Assembly (NCBI GenBank): GCA_017619755.1
Contig: JAFZRU010000043.1
Span: 1-35,166, forward strand
DNA: 35,166 nt
Direction of reading: 5' to 3'
Source of the DNA: Prevotella sp.
GTDB lineage: Bacteria > Bacteroidota > Bacteroidia > Bacteroidales > Bacteroidaceae
A model generated the notes under the pieces. That model worked only from the letters and a program-made list of their open reading frames with translations, did not search any database and had not been told where the DNA came from. A program made the translations under genes and the position numbers. Positions 16,042 through 24,043 of the stretch are shown here, piece after piece; positions within the stretch are counted from its first letter, which is position 1, and every line of letters begins with the position of its first letter.

Positions 16042-16049
16042 TATCTTTG
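16042..16049 (+). promoter_or_regulatory. Promoter -7 element of the serine hydrolase gene
   Basis: TATCTTTG at 16042-16049, about 78 bases before the ATG at 16127. It lies after the transposase remnant and shows that the hydrolase is transcribed separately from it. Confidence 0.65.
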
Positions 16050-16126
16050 CAGCAAAGATGTGTAAGAGGAGAGCTAAAGAGGTCGGAGAAAGATTAAAAT
16101 TTTACCAACAAATACCTAAAACCATC

Positions 16127-17191
16127 ATGAAGAAAACCATTTTATTATTTGCCCTGGCAGCACTGCTGTTGCCGGGATGCAGACAAGAAAAGGAAGTGAT
16201 TGACCTGCCAAGAACGGAAGCCCCGTCGGAAGTGGCGGCAGCCGTGGACTCCTTCGTCAATGCCACAAAGACACGACCCGTGCCACCCGACTCCATCACC
16301 CTCCACAGCATCATGATATTGAAGCATGGTAAAGTGGTGTATGAGAATTGGTTCAACGGACAGACTGCCGAGACCCCCCACCCCATGTTCTCTGTGAGCA
16401 AAACCTTCACCGCCACCGCCGTGGGTCTTGCCATCAACGAGGGGAAACTCAACCTTACCGACCCTGTGGTGAAATTCTTCCCCGACAAGTTGCCGGCAGA
16501 GCAGAGTGACAACCTGAAAGCAATGACCGTCCGCGACCTGCTCACCATGACCTGCGGACACGACGTGGAACCCAACAGCGAGAACAGGGACTCCCTCGAC
16601 TGGGTGCAAGCCTTCCTGGCCTGGCCAGTGCCACACAAACCGGGCGAATACTACCTCTACAACTCCATAGGGACATACATGCTCTCCGCCATCGTGCAGG
16701 AGGTGACGGGCGAGAAAGTCCTTGACTACCTCGACACGCGGCTGTTCCAACCGCTGCACATCAACCGGCCCGAATGGGAGGAGAGTCCGCAAGGCATCAA
16801 CTGTGGCGGCTGGGGCTTGCAGTTGAAGACGGAGGACATGGCCAAGATGGGACAGCTCTTCCTGCAAAAAGGCCAATGGAACGGCAAGCAGCTCGTCCCG
16901 GCAGAGTGGTTGAAGGAGATGTCGAGCTACCAAGTGCCATCCGCTCCTTCCGGCACACGTTTCGAGGACTTGGAGAAAGCCGGCCTCAACAAGGACAACA
17001 ACGAGTGGGTGCAGGGCTACGGCTACCAGATGTGGATGTGCCGTCACAACGCATTCCGCGCCGACGGATTTGCCGGGCAATACATCATGGTGTTCCCCGA
17101 CCGCGACGCCGTGTTGGTGCTGACCACCTCCTCGTCGCTCTACCAGCCTTACATGGACCTCATCTGGGAGTATCTGCTTCCTATCTTGTGA
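16127..17191 (+). CDS. Beta-lactamase-fold serine hydrolase lipoprotein
   Basis: A 354-residue lipoprotein (signal peptide ending LLPGC, cysteine 18) of the class C beta-lactamase/esterase superfamily (PF00144). The nucleophile motif SVSK is at residues 89-92, the second motif YNS at 178-180, and a DGFAGQ stretch at 313-318 stands in for the third. Other family marks: HGKVVYENWF, MTVRDLLTMTCG, and GWGLQLKTEDMAKMGQLFLQ. Members hydrolyse D-amino-acid peptides, esters or beta-lactams; the lipid anchor and the YxS variant fit a periplasmic esterase or D-peptidase rather than a true resistance enzyme. The start is fixed by the signal peptide and promoter; the in-frame extension to 15767 belongs to the transposase remnant. 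Confidence 0.88.
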   Translation: MKKTILLFALAALLLPGCRQEKEVIDLPRTEAPSEVAAAVDSFVNATKTRPVPPDSITLHSIMILKHGKVVYENWFNGQTAETPHPMFSVSKTFTATAVGLAINEGKLNLTDPVVKFFPDKLPAEQSDNLKAMTVRDLLTMTCGHDVEPNSENRDSLDWVQAFLAWPVPHKPGEYYLYNSIGTYMLSAIVQEVTGEKVLDYLDTRLFQPLHINRPEWEESPQGINCGGWGLQLKTEDMAKMGQLFLQKGQWNGKQLVPAEWLKEMSSYQVPSAPSGTRFEDLEKAGLNKDNNEWVQGYGYQMWMCRHNAFRADGFAGQYIMVFPDRDAVLVLTTSSSLYQPYMDLIWEYLLPIL

Positions 17192-17214
17192 TACAACGTC
17201 TCCCCCATCCTTCT

Positions 17215-17265
17215 AATAAAAATCAGGAATGTCAGCGTATTATGCCAACATTCCTGATTTTTATT
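17215..17265. terminator. Bidirectional intrinsic terminator
   Basis: A perfect 18-base stem (AATAAAAATCAGGAATGT at 17215-17232 and its complement at 17248-17265) with a 15-base loop, flanked by T-runs in both directions. It separates the convergent hydrolase and GH43 genes. Confidence 0.9.
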
Positions 17266-17306
17266 TTTCCCAAGGGGTGGAGTGCCTCCTTGCTTTGCTT
17301 GGACTG

Positions 17307-20039
17307 CTATTTCTTGAACATCCAGTAGTCGAGCCTCACCTGACCCTTGGCTTTGTCGAAGCAGAGGTAGAGGTCGTGCAGGCCCTTGGCGCCGGAAACC
17401 TTGGTGGTGAGCTGCTTGTATTTCTCCACCGAACCGGTGGGGCCTATTTGCAAGGTGCCGATGACCGGGCCGTCCACGGCGTCGAGGCGCAGTGTCAGCG
17501 TGCAGGAGCCCTCGGCGGCTGTCGCCATGGCAAACTGCTTGGCGCCCTTCTCCCCGAAGTCCACCCCACGCAGACGGATGTACTCCCCGTCGTCGATGTC
17601 GGTCACATACATGTTGCGCCGCCCGGTGCTGAAGGGCATGTCAGCCACCACGCCGGTGTTCTCCACCCCCATCTTGGCCGACTTCAGACCCTTTCCCCAT
17701 GCCATGGTCTCCGCCTCCACGCGGCGGTAGGGGTCGAGGGCTTGCAACTGCTTCATAGGGTTCTGGTCGAGCCAGTAAGGCACCTCGGCTATGGTGCCGT
17801 CGGGCAGGTAATTGATTTCCGTGGCCGACACGGAGCGCCGCTCGTGGTGCACGAAGGTGTCGAGGTGCATCAGGTCGTAGTTCTGTCCAAAGATGTAGGA
17901 GTGACCCTTATAATCCACGATGCCGGGGTGGTTGCCACGGTCGCGCTGCGTGGGCCGCATCACATACCCCTTGCTCTCCCACGGGCCGGTGGGACTGTCG
18001 CTCATAGCATATCCCAGGGCCTCCGGGCAGCAAGTGGTGGCATATCCCAAGTAGTATTTCCCGTTGCGCTTGTAGAACCACGGTCCCTCCTGGTAATGCT
18101 CGATGTGGTAGTTGAGTTTGACGATGCTGTCCTTGAGCGACGTCATGTCGTCGTTCAGACGAGCGTAGTAGGTGTGGGGGTTCCCCCAGTACATATATGC
18201 CTGTCCATCGTCGTCGGTGAAGACGGTGGGGTCGATGTCGTCCCAATGCTCGCGCTGCCACACCAAGGGCTTGCCCAAGGGGTCACGGAAGGGGCCGTAA
18301 GGCGAGTCGGCCACCAGCACACCGATGCCGTGTCCGTGGAGCGGTGCATAGAGGTAGTATTTGCCGTTGCGCTCCACGGTCTGTATGGCCCATGCGCCGT
18401 TCTCGCGGCTTCTCCACTCGAAGTCCTTGAGCGAGGCCACCGCCCCGTGCTCCGTCCAGTTGGCCATATCGGTGGTGGACCACAGGAGCCAGTCATACAT
18501 GAAGAAGCCGGCGGAGTTCTTCTCGTTGGGGTCGGGGATGTCCTCCGGCGAGGCGTCGTGTGAGGTGAAGACGAAGAGAGTGTCACCCACGACGATGGGC
18601 GACGGGTCGGCGGTGTATTTGGTCTGGAAGAGTGGCATGTTGCACTGTTCCAAGCCCCTCATCTCCCACCAGTCGAAGTTGAAGAGCTTCGGCCCCTTCC
18701 TCCCAGTGAACACCAGGAAGAGGTCGTGAATGCCTGTAGTGTAGGCGGTGAGGTCGGCGGTGAGAGTCTGCCAACGCGCCCATCCTCCCGTGCCGGGAAC
18801 GTTGAGACGCACCAAGAGGGGACCTGCCACGCTGTCGATATGCACCTCGATGGCTCCGCCCCGCAAGGCGCTGGCCACCCGTGCGGTGAAAGTGCGAGGC
18901 ACGCCCATTCCGAAGTCCACGGCTTGCAGTTTGATGTAGTCGCCGTTGTGGATGTCTGAGATATAGACGCCGGTCTCGGCATCCTCCTCCGCCTTCACGC
19001 CACGTGAGAAGGCCATCGTCTCGGCTTCCACGCGGCGGTAGGGGTTGAGCGTGCCTACGGGCTTCACGCCCTCGTCGGTGGGCATGATGGTGGGCAGCGA
19101 ACCGTCGGCATTGTATTTGAATTCCTCCACGGCCACGCTGCGCCCGAAGCCTCCACCGCCCGGCAGTTTGCCAGTGTGGTAGAAGAAATAGCTATGGCCC
19201 TTGTAGTCGGCCACGCCGCAGTGGTTGGTGAAGGAGCCGGTGTCGCACAGCGGCATCACCTGTCCGGCGTAGGTCCACGGGCCGACGGGAGCGGGAGCCG
19301 TGCTATAGGAGATATGCTCCGGCACGCCTCCGGCGGCGTAGAACAGTTGGTAGGTGCCGTTGCGCTTCGTCAGCCATGGTCCTTCCACGTAGCTGTCCTT
19401 GTATTCCTTTCCCTTCACACGCTCGTTCATCGCCGGCGAACCAAAGGCTTCCTCCGTCATGGGCAGCAGTCCCGGCTCGCCCTCATAGGACACCATGTCG
19501 CGGTTGAGCTTGAGGTAATAGACGCGGGGGTTGCCCCACATCAGCCACGCCTGTCCGTCGTCGTCGATGAAGACGGTGGGGTCGATGTGGTCCCAGCTGC
19601 CATTCTCATACAAAGGCTTGCCCAAGGCGTCGCGGAAAGGGCCGACAGGTGTGTCGCCCACTGCCACGCCGATGGCCATGCCCTTCGACAGCCTGGAGTG
19701 TGCGCAGATATACCAATAGAAGCGTCCGTCGCGCTCCACGCACTGGCTCGCCCATGCACGGTCGTCGGCCCATGAGAAGCTCTCCAAGGCCAACGGCGAA
19801 CCATGGTCGGTCCAGTTCACCATGTCGGTGGTGGAATACACGCGCCACTCCTGCATCCAGAAGAAATCGGCGCCGTCCTCGTCGTGGCCGGTATATACAT
19901 ACATCGTGCCGTCGTGCACCATCGGTGCCGGGTCGCTCGTGCACCAAGTCTGCACAAAGGGGTTCTGCGCCATGACGGGGCGCGGGAGGAGCAGCCCGCC
20001 AAGGGCCGCCGCCATCATCAAGAATAGCTGTTTTTTCAT
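17307..20039 (-). CDS. Tandem GH43-CBM6-GH43-CBM6 glycoside hydrolase
   Basis: A 910-residue secreted enzyme of plant or host polysaccharide breakdown. After the signal peptide (AAALGGLLLPRPVMA) come GH43 domain 1 (about 27-330), CBM6-like domain 1 (about 336-463, opening RVEAETMAFS), GH43 domain 2 (about 470-770) and CBM6-like domain 2 (about 773-910, opening RVEAETMAWG). Both GH43 units keep the three expected acidic residues: Asp36, Asp153 and Glu219; Asp478, Asp603 and Glu651 (from DPAP/DPSP, IDPTVF and EGPW). GH43 acts on arabinose/xylose-type linkages; exact specificity cannot be read. Start chosen at the MKKQLFLMM signal; the longer frame to 20147 crosses the promoter. No SusC/SusD pair lies beside it. 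Confidence 0.92.
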   Translation of the reverse strand: MKKQLFLMMAAALGGLLLPRPVMAQNPFVQTWCTSDPAPMVHDGTMYVYTGHDEDGADFFWMQEWRVYSTTDMVNWTDHGSPLALESFSWADDRAWASQCVERDGRFYWYICAHSRLSKGMAIGVAVGDTPVGPFRDALGKPLYENGSWDHIDPTVFIDDDGQAWLMWGNPRVYYLKLNRDMVSYEGEPGLLPMTEEAFGSPAMNERVKGKEYKDSYVEGPWLTKRNGTYQLFYAAGGVPEHISYSTAPAPVGPWTYAGQVMPLCDTGSFTNHCGVADYKGHSYFFYHTGKLPGGGGFGRSVAVEEFKYNADGSLPTIMPTDEGVKPVGTLNPYRRVEAETMAFSRGVKAEEDAETGVYISDIHNGDYIKLQAVDFGMGVPRTFTARVASALRGGAIEVHIDSVAGPLLVRLNVPGTGGWARWQTLTADLTAYTTGIHDLFLVFTGRKGPKLFNFDWWEMRGLEQCNMPLFQTKYTADPSPIVVGDTLFVFTSHDASPEDIPDPNEKNSAGFFMYDWLLWSTTDMANWTEHGAVASLKDFEWRSRENGAWAIQTVERNGKYYLYAPLHGHGIGVLVADSPYGPFRDPLGKPLVWQREHWDDIDPTVFTDDDGQAYMYWGNPHTYYARLNDDMTSLKDSIVKLNYHIEHYQEGPWFYKRNGKYYLGYATTCCPEALGYAMSDSPTGPWESKGYVMRPTQRDRGNHPGIVDYKGHSYIFGQNYDLMHLDTFVHHERRSVSATEINYLPDGTIAEVPYWLDQNPMKQLQALDPYRRVEAETMAWGKGLKSAKMGVENTGVVADMPFSTGRRNMYVTDIDDGEYIRLRGVDFGEKGAKQFAMATAAEGSCTLTLRLDAVDGPVIGTLQIGPTGSVEKYKQLTTKVSGAKGLHDLYLCFDKAKGQVRLDYWMFKK

Positions 20040-20092
20040 AACTTTTTGTGATAAGGCACAAGGAGAACTCCTCCCCGTGCGAATGCTTGGGG

Positions 20093-20100
20093 CAAAGTTA
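20093..20100 (-). promoter_or_regulatory. Promoter -7 element of the GH43 gene
   Basis: TAACTTTG on the minus strand (complement of 20093-20100), about 53 bases before the ATG at 20039. No strong -33 element was found. Confidence 0.6.
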
Positions 20101-20196
20101 CGAAAAAACGAGTGAAAATGAAAAGAAAAATTCGCTTTTCTTTTCATTTCCCAAGCAGGGTGTTCAATATGTTGTTTTTTCTATCACGAATTTCAG

Positions 20197-20270
20197 AATT
20201 AGAGAATTTTTCGTCCTGCGCGGATGAAAACGGCCGTCTTGGCACAAAATCCATCCGCAAAGCTCTAATT
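20197..20270. repeat. Nested inverted repeats (structured element)
   Basis: AATTAGAG (20197-20204) pairs with CTCTAATT (20263-20270), and inside it GCGGATG (20220-20226) pairs with CATCCGC (20252-20258), with a run of T after the outer arm on the plus strand. It lies between the nucleotidyltransferase-like gene and the GH43 promoter. It could be a small mobile palindromic repeat, an RNA structure, or a terminator; no plus-strand gene ends here. Confidence 0.55.
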
Positions 20271-20324
20271 TTTTGTACAGGATAGGAGAAATCTTTATGG
20301 ACTGGATGGATTGCATAGATAGCC

Positions 20325-21437
20325 TTATCTATTCAAACCTACTTTCTCTTTCAAGCGGAGAGCGGCCAGGCCTAAGGACCAACAGGTGGCCTCTTGGGGG
20401 CATACGCGGATGTATCGCCATACGTTGCGCATAATGCGGTGTGCCGTAGCCTTTTTTTGAGGGGCATTCCCCTTGGGACGATAACGCTCGTCGAGGAGAC
20501 CGAAGTTGCCGCTATGGAGCACTTCTTCATGCATGGATGCCACCAACTGCGGGTTGGCATGTACGGGATATGGCAGTTGCTCTTGCTGCAAGCCGAGATA
20601 GGTGAGGCCATAACTGAGGCATAAGTCAGTCCAGCGGAGAAGGCCGTGACGCTTGAGTGTCGGACGAACGAGAGCAGGTGAGAGTGCTTCACGGTTGTGG
20701 GAGACGAATAGGGCAATGTCGCATAACTGACGAAGGCCGATACCCTCGTTGAGAGCGTGTTTAAGGGCATGGCCGCTTAACTGCACCAAGTCGAGCTCCG
20801 GAGAGAGCACATGGAGTGGAAGACCGTTGATGACCACTTCGCGGGTGGAGTCAGCCTCTTTCATACGCCGCTCCACCCAGGAGATGAGGCGACGGCAACG
20901 GAAAGGCACATGGGAGCGATAAAGAAGACTGTGGTGCTCGACGGGTACGGAGCCAACCATGTAGATGCTGTCGTCCAAGGGGTCGCGCTGAACGGGCAAG
21001 CCCCAGGATTCCACCAAATGGTCGGCTTCGAGACTGGCTGCGGCATTGCCGTAGAAGATATCGATGTCGCCGCTGACACGGTGGGCAGGGACGGGGTAGA
21101 GGTCTGCCAAGGGGAGCCCTTTGAGGATGACAGGGTGCAGGGAGGACTCGGCTTCAATACAGCTGGTCACCCACGCAAGAGCCATCAATTGCTGCTGGTG
21201 AGTCGTCTCTATGAAGCCCACCTCTTCCTTCCACGGATACAAAATCTCGTCAGGTGGCATCAGGGCGTCAGGAAGTCGGCAGATGGCGTCATAGACAATT
21301 CCCTGAACGGCCTGTTTGATGGCTTGGAAATAGATGTCCTTCCATGTTGAGGTCGTGAGGGCTGTGTCCAGTTGTGGCTCTCTGTCCCACAAGGCGGCGC
21401 GGGTGAGTGATAGCAGGATGTCGCTCGAAGTGGTCAT
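20325..21437 (-). CDS. Nucleotidyltransferase-family protein (NTP_transf_5-like)
   Basis: A 370-residue cytoplasmic protein with the marks of PF14907: VILKGLPLADLYPVPAHR followed by GDIDIF (residues 123-128), the polymerase-beta-fold G-x-D-x-D type metal site, then a helical C-terminal half. Members are uncharacterised; some sit in lasso-peptide or other peptide-modifying clusters next to an HPr-kinase-like gene, as here. The gene starts 6 bases after the kinase-like gene ends, so the two are one operon. The substrate is unknown. No signal peptide or membrane segment is present. The reading is good for the family and weak for the role. Confidence 0.8.
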   Translation of the reverse strand: MTTSSDILLSLTRAALWDREPQLDTALTTSTWKDIYFQAIKQAVQGIVYDAICRLPDALMPPDEILYPWKEEVGFIETTHQQQLMALAWVTSCIEAESSLHPVILKGLPLADLYPVPAHRVSGDIDIFYGNAAASLEADHLVESWGLPVQRDPLDDSIYMVGSVPVEHHSLLYRSHVPFRCRRLISWVERRMKEADSTREVVINGLPLHVLSPELDLVQLSGHALKHALNEGIGLRQLCDIALFVSHNREALSPALVRPTLKRHGLLRWTDLCLSYGLTYLGLQQEQLPYPVHANPQLVASMHEEVLHSGNFGLLDERYRPKGNAPQKKATAHRIMRNVWRYIRVCPQEATCWSLGLAALRLKEKVGLNR

Positions 21438-21443
21438 TGGGAA

Positions 21444-22370
21444 TCATAGATTGTTATAGATGGTTGATTTTTGATTGGGCCATGAACCAATGCCGCACCT
21501 CTTGAATAATTCATCATATAGGATGAAGGGGGCGTCGGGAGCCATATTGCAGCCGTACACCATGACCGGCAAGGTGTTGAGGAGGGATAACACCCAGTCC
21601 GCTGCTACTGCCGTGGCTTCTATGTTCCAATGGTTGACGGTCAGTTGGGAGTAGAGCCGGGTGAACAAGTGAGCAGGAGACTCCTGTATCAATTGGTTGT
21701 TTGGTGTTTGCTCGATGAATGCTATACCATGAAGAGGAAGACTCTCGTTTTGGCAGATGCCGCTGCTGCCGCAGATTGGCCATCCGGATGCGCAAAACCG
21801 ACCGTCGGCTTGGCGGTTGATGAGGCAGCGGTCGCCATTCACTATGTAAGTATTGGCCACGAATTGCTCCCACAGGTGTGCATGGGTGGATTTGCCTGCG
21901 CCGCTGGGGCCGCTTAGCAGGACTGCCATTCCACAATGGTTCATATAGGCACAGTGGAAGATGTAGGTGCCTAAAGGTGACAGGTGGCGCTCCAAAGACA
22001 AAGTGGATACAAGCACGCCGTCGATGGATAGATTAGATGAAAGTGCAAGAGGAAACCAGATGTTGGCATGGCGGTCGCTGTCTTCTTCATAGATGGCATA
22101 CGGACCCTCCATGGACGACAGCTGACGACGCTCCAACGTGCCTTTGCTCCAAACTGTGATGTCAGGGCGGGTGAACACTTGTTCCCACTGGTGGCTGGAA
22201 GTGGAGGATGGTGCAAGGGGCAAATGCTCAACGAAATGGAAATCAAAGGTGAACGCGGGCGATTCATGCTCTCCTTCTGTCGCAAAGCGCATGGTGTTGG
22301 GTGGAAGGAGGTTGGGTGAAACGCCTTTCAAAACGAAATGATGCTTGTTGAATGACAGGGTTAATGGCAT
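21444..22370 (-). CDS. HPr-kinase-like P-loop protein
   Basis: A 308-residue protein with a Walker A GPSGAGKS at residues 154-161, then YIVNGDRCLI (about 175-184) and the GWPICGSSGICQNESLPLHG stretch, all matching the HprK/PEP-carboxykinase-like fold found in standalone proteins of Firmicutes and Bacteroidetes. The N-terminal 140 residues lack the usual HprK N-terminal domain and look like a separate beta-rich module. In characterised lasso-peptide systems such kinases phosphorylate the precursor; that role is only an analogy here. First gene of a two-gene operon with its own -7 element. No PqqD-like or precursor gene lies adjacent. Confidence 0.75.
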   Translation of the reverse strand: MPLTLSFNKHHFVLKGVSPNLLPPNTMRFATEGEHESPAFTFDFHFVEHLPLAPSSTSSHQWEQVFTRPDITVWSKGTLERRQLSSMEGPYAIYEEDSDRHANIWFPLALSSNLSIDGVLVSTLSLERHLSPLGTYIFHCAYMNHCGMAVLLSGPSGAGKSTHAHLWEQFVANTYIVNGDRCLINRQADGRFCASGWPICGSSGICQNESLPLHGIAFIEQTPNNQLIQESPAHLFTRLYSQLTVNHWNIEATAVAADWVLSLLNTLPVMVYGCNMAPDAPFILYDELFKRCGIGSWPNQKSTIYNNL

Positions 22371-22457
22371 ATAGTCAAGTGGATTACGTCTTTCTGCGGT
22401 TCACCGCACAGGGGTTTATGTTTGCCTTCAGAGAAGGCTTGAGGTTGTATCCGATTG

Positions 22458-22465
22458 CAAAGGTA
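22458..22465 (-). promoter_or_regulatory. Promoter -7 element of the kinase/nucleotidyltransferase operon
   Basis: TACCTTTG on the minus strand (complement of 22458-22465), 87 bases before the ATG at 22370. The leader contains no ATG-initiated small frame, so no hidden precursor peptide is apparent in it. Confidence 0.65.
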
Positions 22466-22565
22466 ATGCTTTTTCCCTTTTTATTCGATAAAGGTGTGTA
22501 CTTTTTTATGTCGTATCAAACGAAGGGTTGTCTTGACATCACCGTTTACACTGACAATCTATAGA

Positions 22566-22603
22566 AAACGAGTGAATTGGACAGACCTCCAATTCACTCG
22601 TTT
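22566..22603 (-). terminator. Intrinsic terminator downstream of kbl
   Basis: Perfect 15-base stem (22566-22580 with 22589-22603, arms AAACGAGTGAATTGG and complement) with an 8-base loop, followed on the minus strand by TTTTC. It lies 50-90 bases past the kbl stop. Confidence 0.85.
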
Positions 22604-22655
22604 CATTTGTAGGGTGTCCAAAATGTTGGGGCACGCACTATTCTATGTGACGTGG

Positions 22656-23846
22656 TTAGCTTTTCAGCACGCCGAGCTCACGTCCCACCTTGATGAAGGC
22701 ATCGATGCAGCGGTCAAGCTGCGAGCGGTCGTGACCGGCGGAGATTTGCACGCGGATGCGAGCCTGGCCCTTGGGCACCACCGGGTAGTAGAAGCCAGTG
22801 ACATAAATCCCCTCGTCTTGCATGCGGTTGGCATACACCTGAGAGAGTTTTGCGTCGTAGAGCATGACGGCGCAGATGGCGCTCTGCGTGGGTTTGATGT
22901 CGAAGCCGGCGGCCATCATGCGGCTGCGGAAATACTCCACGTTGGCCACGAGGCGGTCGTGGAGTTCGTTGCTCTCGCGCAGCATGGCAAACACCTCCAA
23001 ACTGGCACCGATGATGCATGGTGCCAAGGAGTTGGAAAAGAGGTAAGGCCGGCTCCGTTGCCGCAGCATCTCGATAATCTCCTTCCGGCCAGTGGTGAAG
23101 CCTCCCAAAGCCCCTCCAAACGACTTGCCCAAGGTGCCGGTATAGATGTCCACGCGTCCGTAGGTGCCATACAACTCGCTCACCCCGTGGCCGGTGGATC
23201 CCACCACGCCGGCGGAGTGCGACTCGTCCACCATCACCAAAGCGTCGTAACGCTCGGCCAAGTCGCAAATCTTGTCCATCGGGGCGACGTTGCCATCCAT
23301 GGAGAACACACCATCGGTGACGATGATGCGGAAACGCTGCGCCTGTGCCTCCTGCAAACATCGCTCCAAGTCGCCCATGTCGGCGTTGGCATACCGGTAG
23401 CGACGGGCCTTGCACAGGCGCACTCCGTCGATGATCGAGGCGTGGTTGAGCGCGTCGGAGATGATGGCGTCCTCCTCGGTGAACAGCGGTTCGAAGACCC
23501 CTCCGTTGGCATCGAAACAAGCGGCGTAGAGGATGGTGTCCTCCGTCTTGAAATAGTCGGCGATGGCGGCCTCCAACTCTTTGTGGGCATCCTGTGTGCC
23601 GCAGATGAAACGCACCGACGACATGCCGAAGCCCCTACGCTCCATCATCCTGCGAGCACCCTCCATGAGACGCGGATGGTCGGACAGGCCCAGGTAGTTG
23701 TTGGCGCAGAAATTGAGTACCTCGCGGCCCCCCACCTGGATGGCGGCACGCTGCGGACTCTCTATGATTCGTTCTTCCTTGTAAAGCCCGGCCTCTCGGA
23801 TTTCGGAGAGCATCGAGCTGAGATGTTGTTGCATTTTTCCGTACAT
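22656..23846 (-). CDS. kbl: Glycine C-acetyltransferase (2-amino-3-ketobutyrate CoA ligase)
   Basis: A 396-residue PLP enzyme of the alpha-oxoamine synthase family. It cleaves 2-amino-3-ketobutyrate with CoA into glycine and acetyl-CoA, the second step of threonine degradation. Family marks: the GREVLNFCANNYLGLSDHP opening, RFICGTQDAHKELE, DALNHASIIDG, VDESHSAG (Asp207, His210) and the PLP-lysine in TGTLGKSFGG (Lys241). Length is standard. It is divergent from tdh, the gene for the first step, which supports Kbl over the related BioF or HemA-type synthases. Cytoplasmic. It ends at an intrinsic terminator. Confidence 0.95.
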   Translation of the reverse strand: MYGKMQQHLSSMLSEIREAGLYKEERIIESPQRAAIQVGGREVLNFCANNYLGLSDHPRLMEGARRMMERRGFGMSSVRFICGTQDAHKELEAAIADYFKTEDTILYAACFDANGGVFEPLFTEEDAIISDALNHASIIDGVRLCKARRYRYANADMGDLERCLQEAQAQRFRIIVTDGVFSMDGNVAPMDKICDLAERYDALVMVDESHSAGVVGSTGHGVSELYGTYGRVDIYTGTLGKSFGGALGGFTTGRKEIIEMLRQRSRPYLFSNSLAPCIIGASLEVFAMLRESNELHDRLVANVEYFRSRMMAAGFDIKPTQSAICAVMLYDAKLSQVYANRMQDEGIYVTGFYYPVVPKGQARIRVQISAGHDRSQLDRCIDAFIKVGRELGVLKS

Positions 23847-24043
23847 GACGATTAGAATGAAAGGTTTGACTTGTTGATGAGAATTGATGTGACAAAATAA
23901 GTGATTTTTTTCGACATTTTCGCCTTTTTGAGGAAAAAATTTCAGTAAAAATGCAAGAAAAATTCAATTTTACCGATTTCTTGACACACGGACAAGAAAA
24001 AAATGCTTACTTTGCATGAGCAAACACAAAATCGGCAAGTAGT
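23847..24043. promoter_or_regulatory. Divergent kbl/tdh promoter region
   Basis: About 197 AT-rich bases between the two threonine-degradation genes. Both sides show a -7-like element with one base less than consensus between TA and TTTG: TACTTTG around 24008-24014 for tdh and TATTTTG (complement of 23893-23899) for kbl. Shared control of the two genes from this space is likely, but no operator can be named. Confidence 0.5.

Noticed and set aside
15767-16126. N-terminal extension of the serine hydrolase
   Set aside because: It is the transposase remnant plus the hydrolase promoter; the signal peptide begins at 16127.
17229-18563. A 444-codon plus-strand frame
   Set aside because: Entirely antisense to the GH43 gene, with composition typical of a GC-rich shadow frame and no domain or promoter.
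22352-22564. A 70-codon plus-strand frame considered as a peptide precursor for the kinase pair
   Set aside because: Opposite strand, overlaps the kinase start and promoter, and has no leader/core pattern.
22494-23855. A 453-codon plus-strand frame
   Set aside because: Antisense to kbl; no recognisable domain, and it runs through the kbl terminator.
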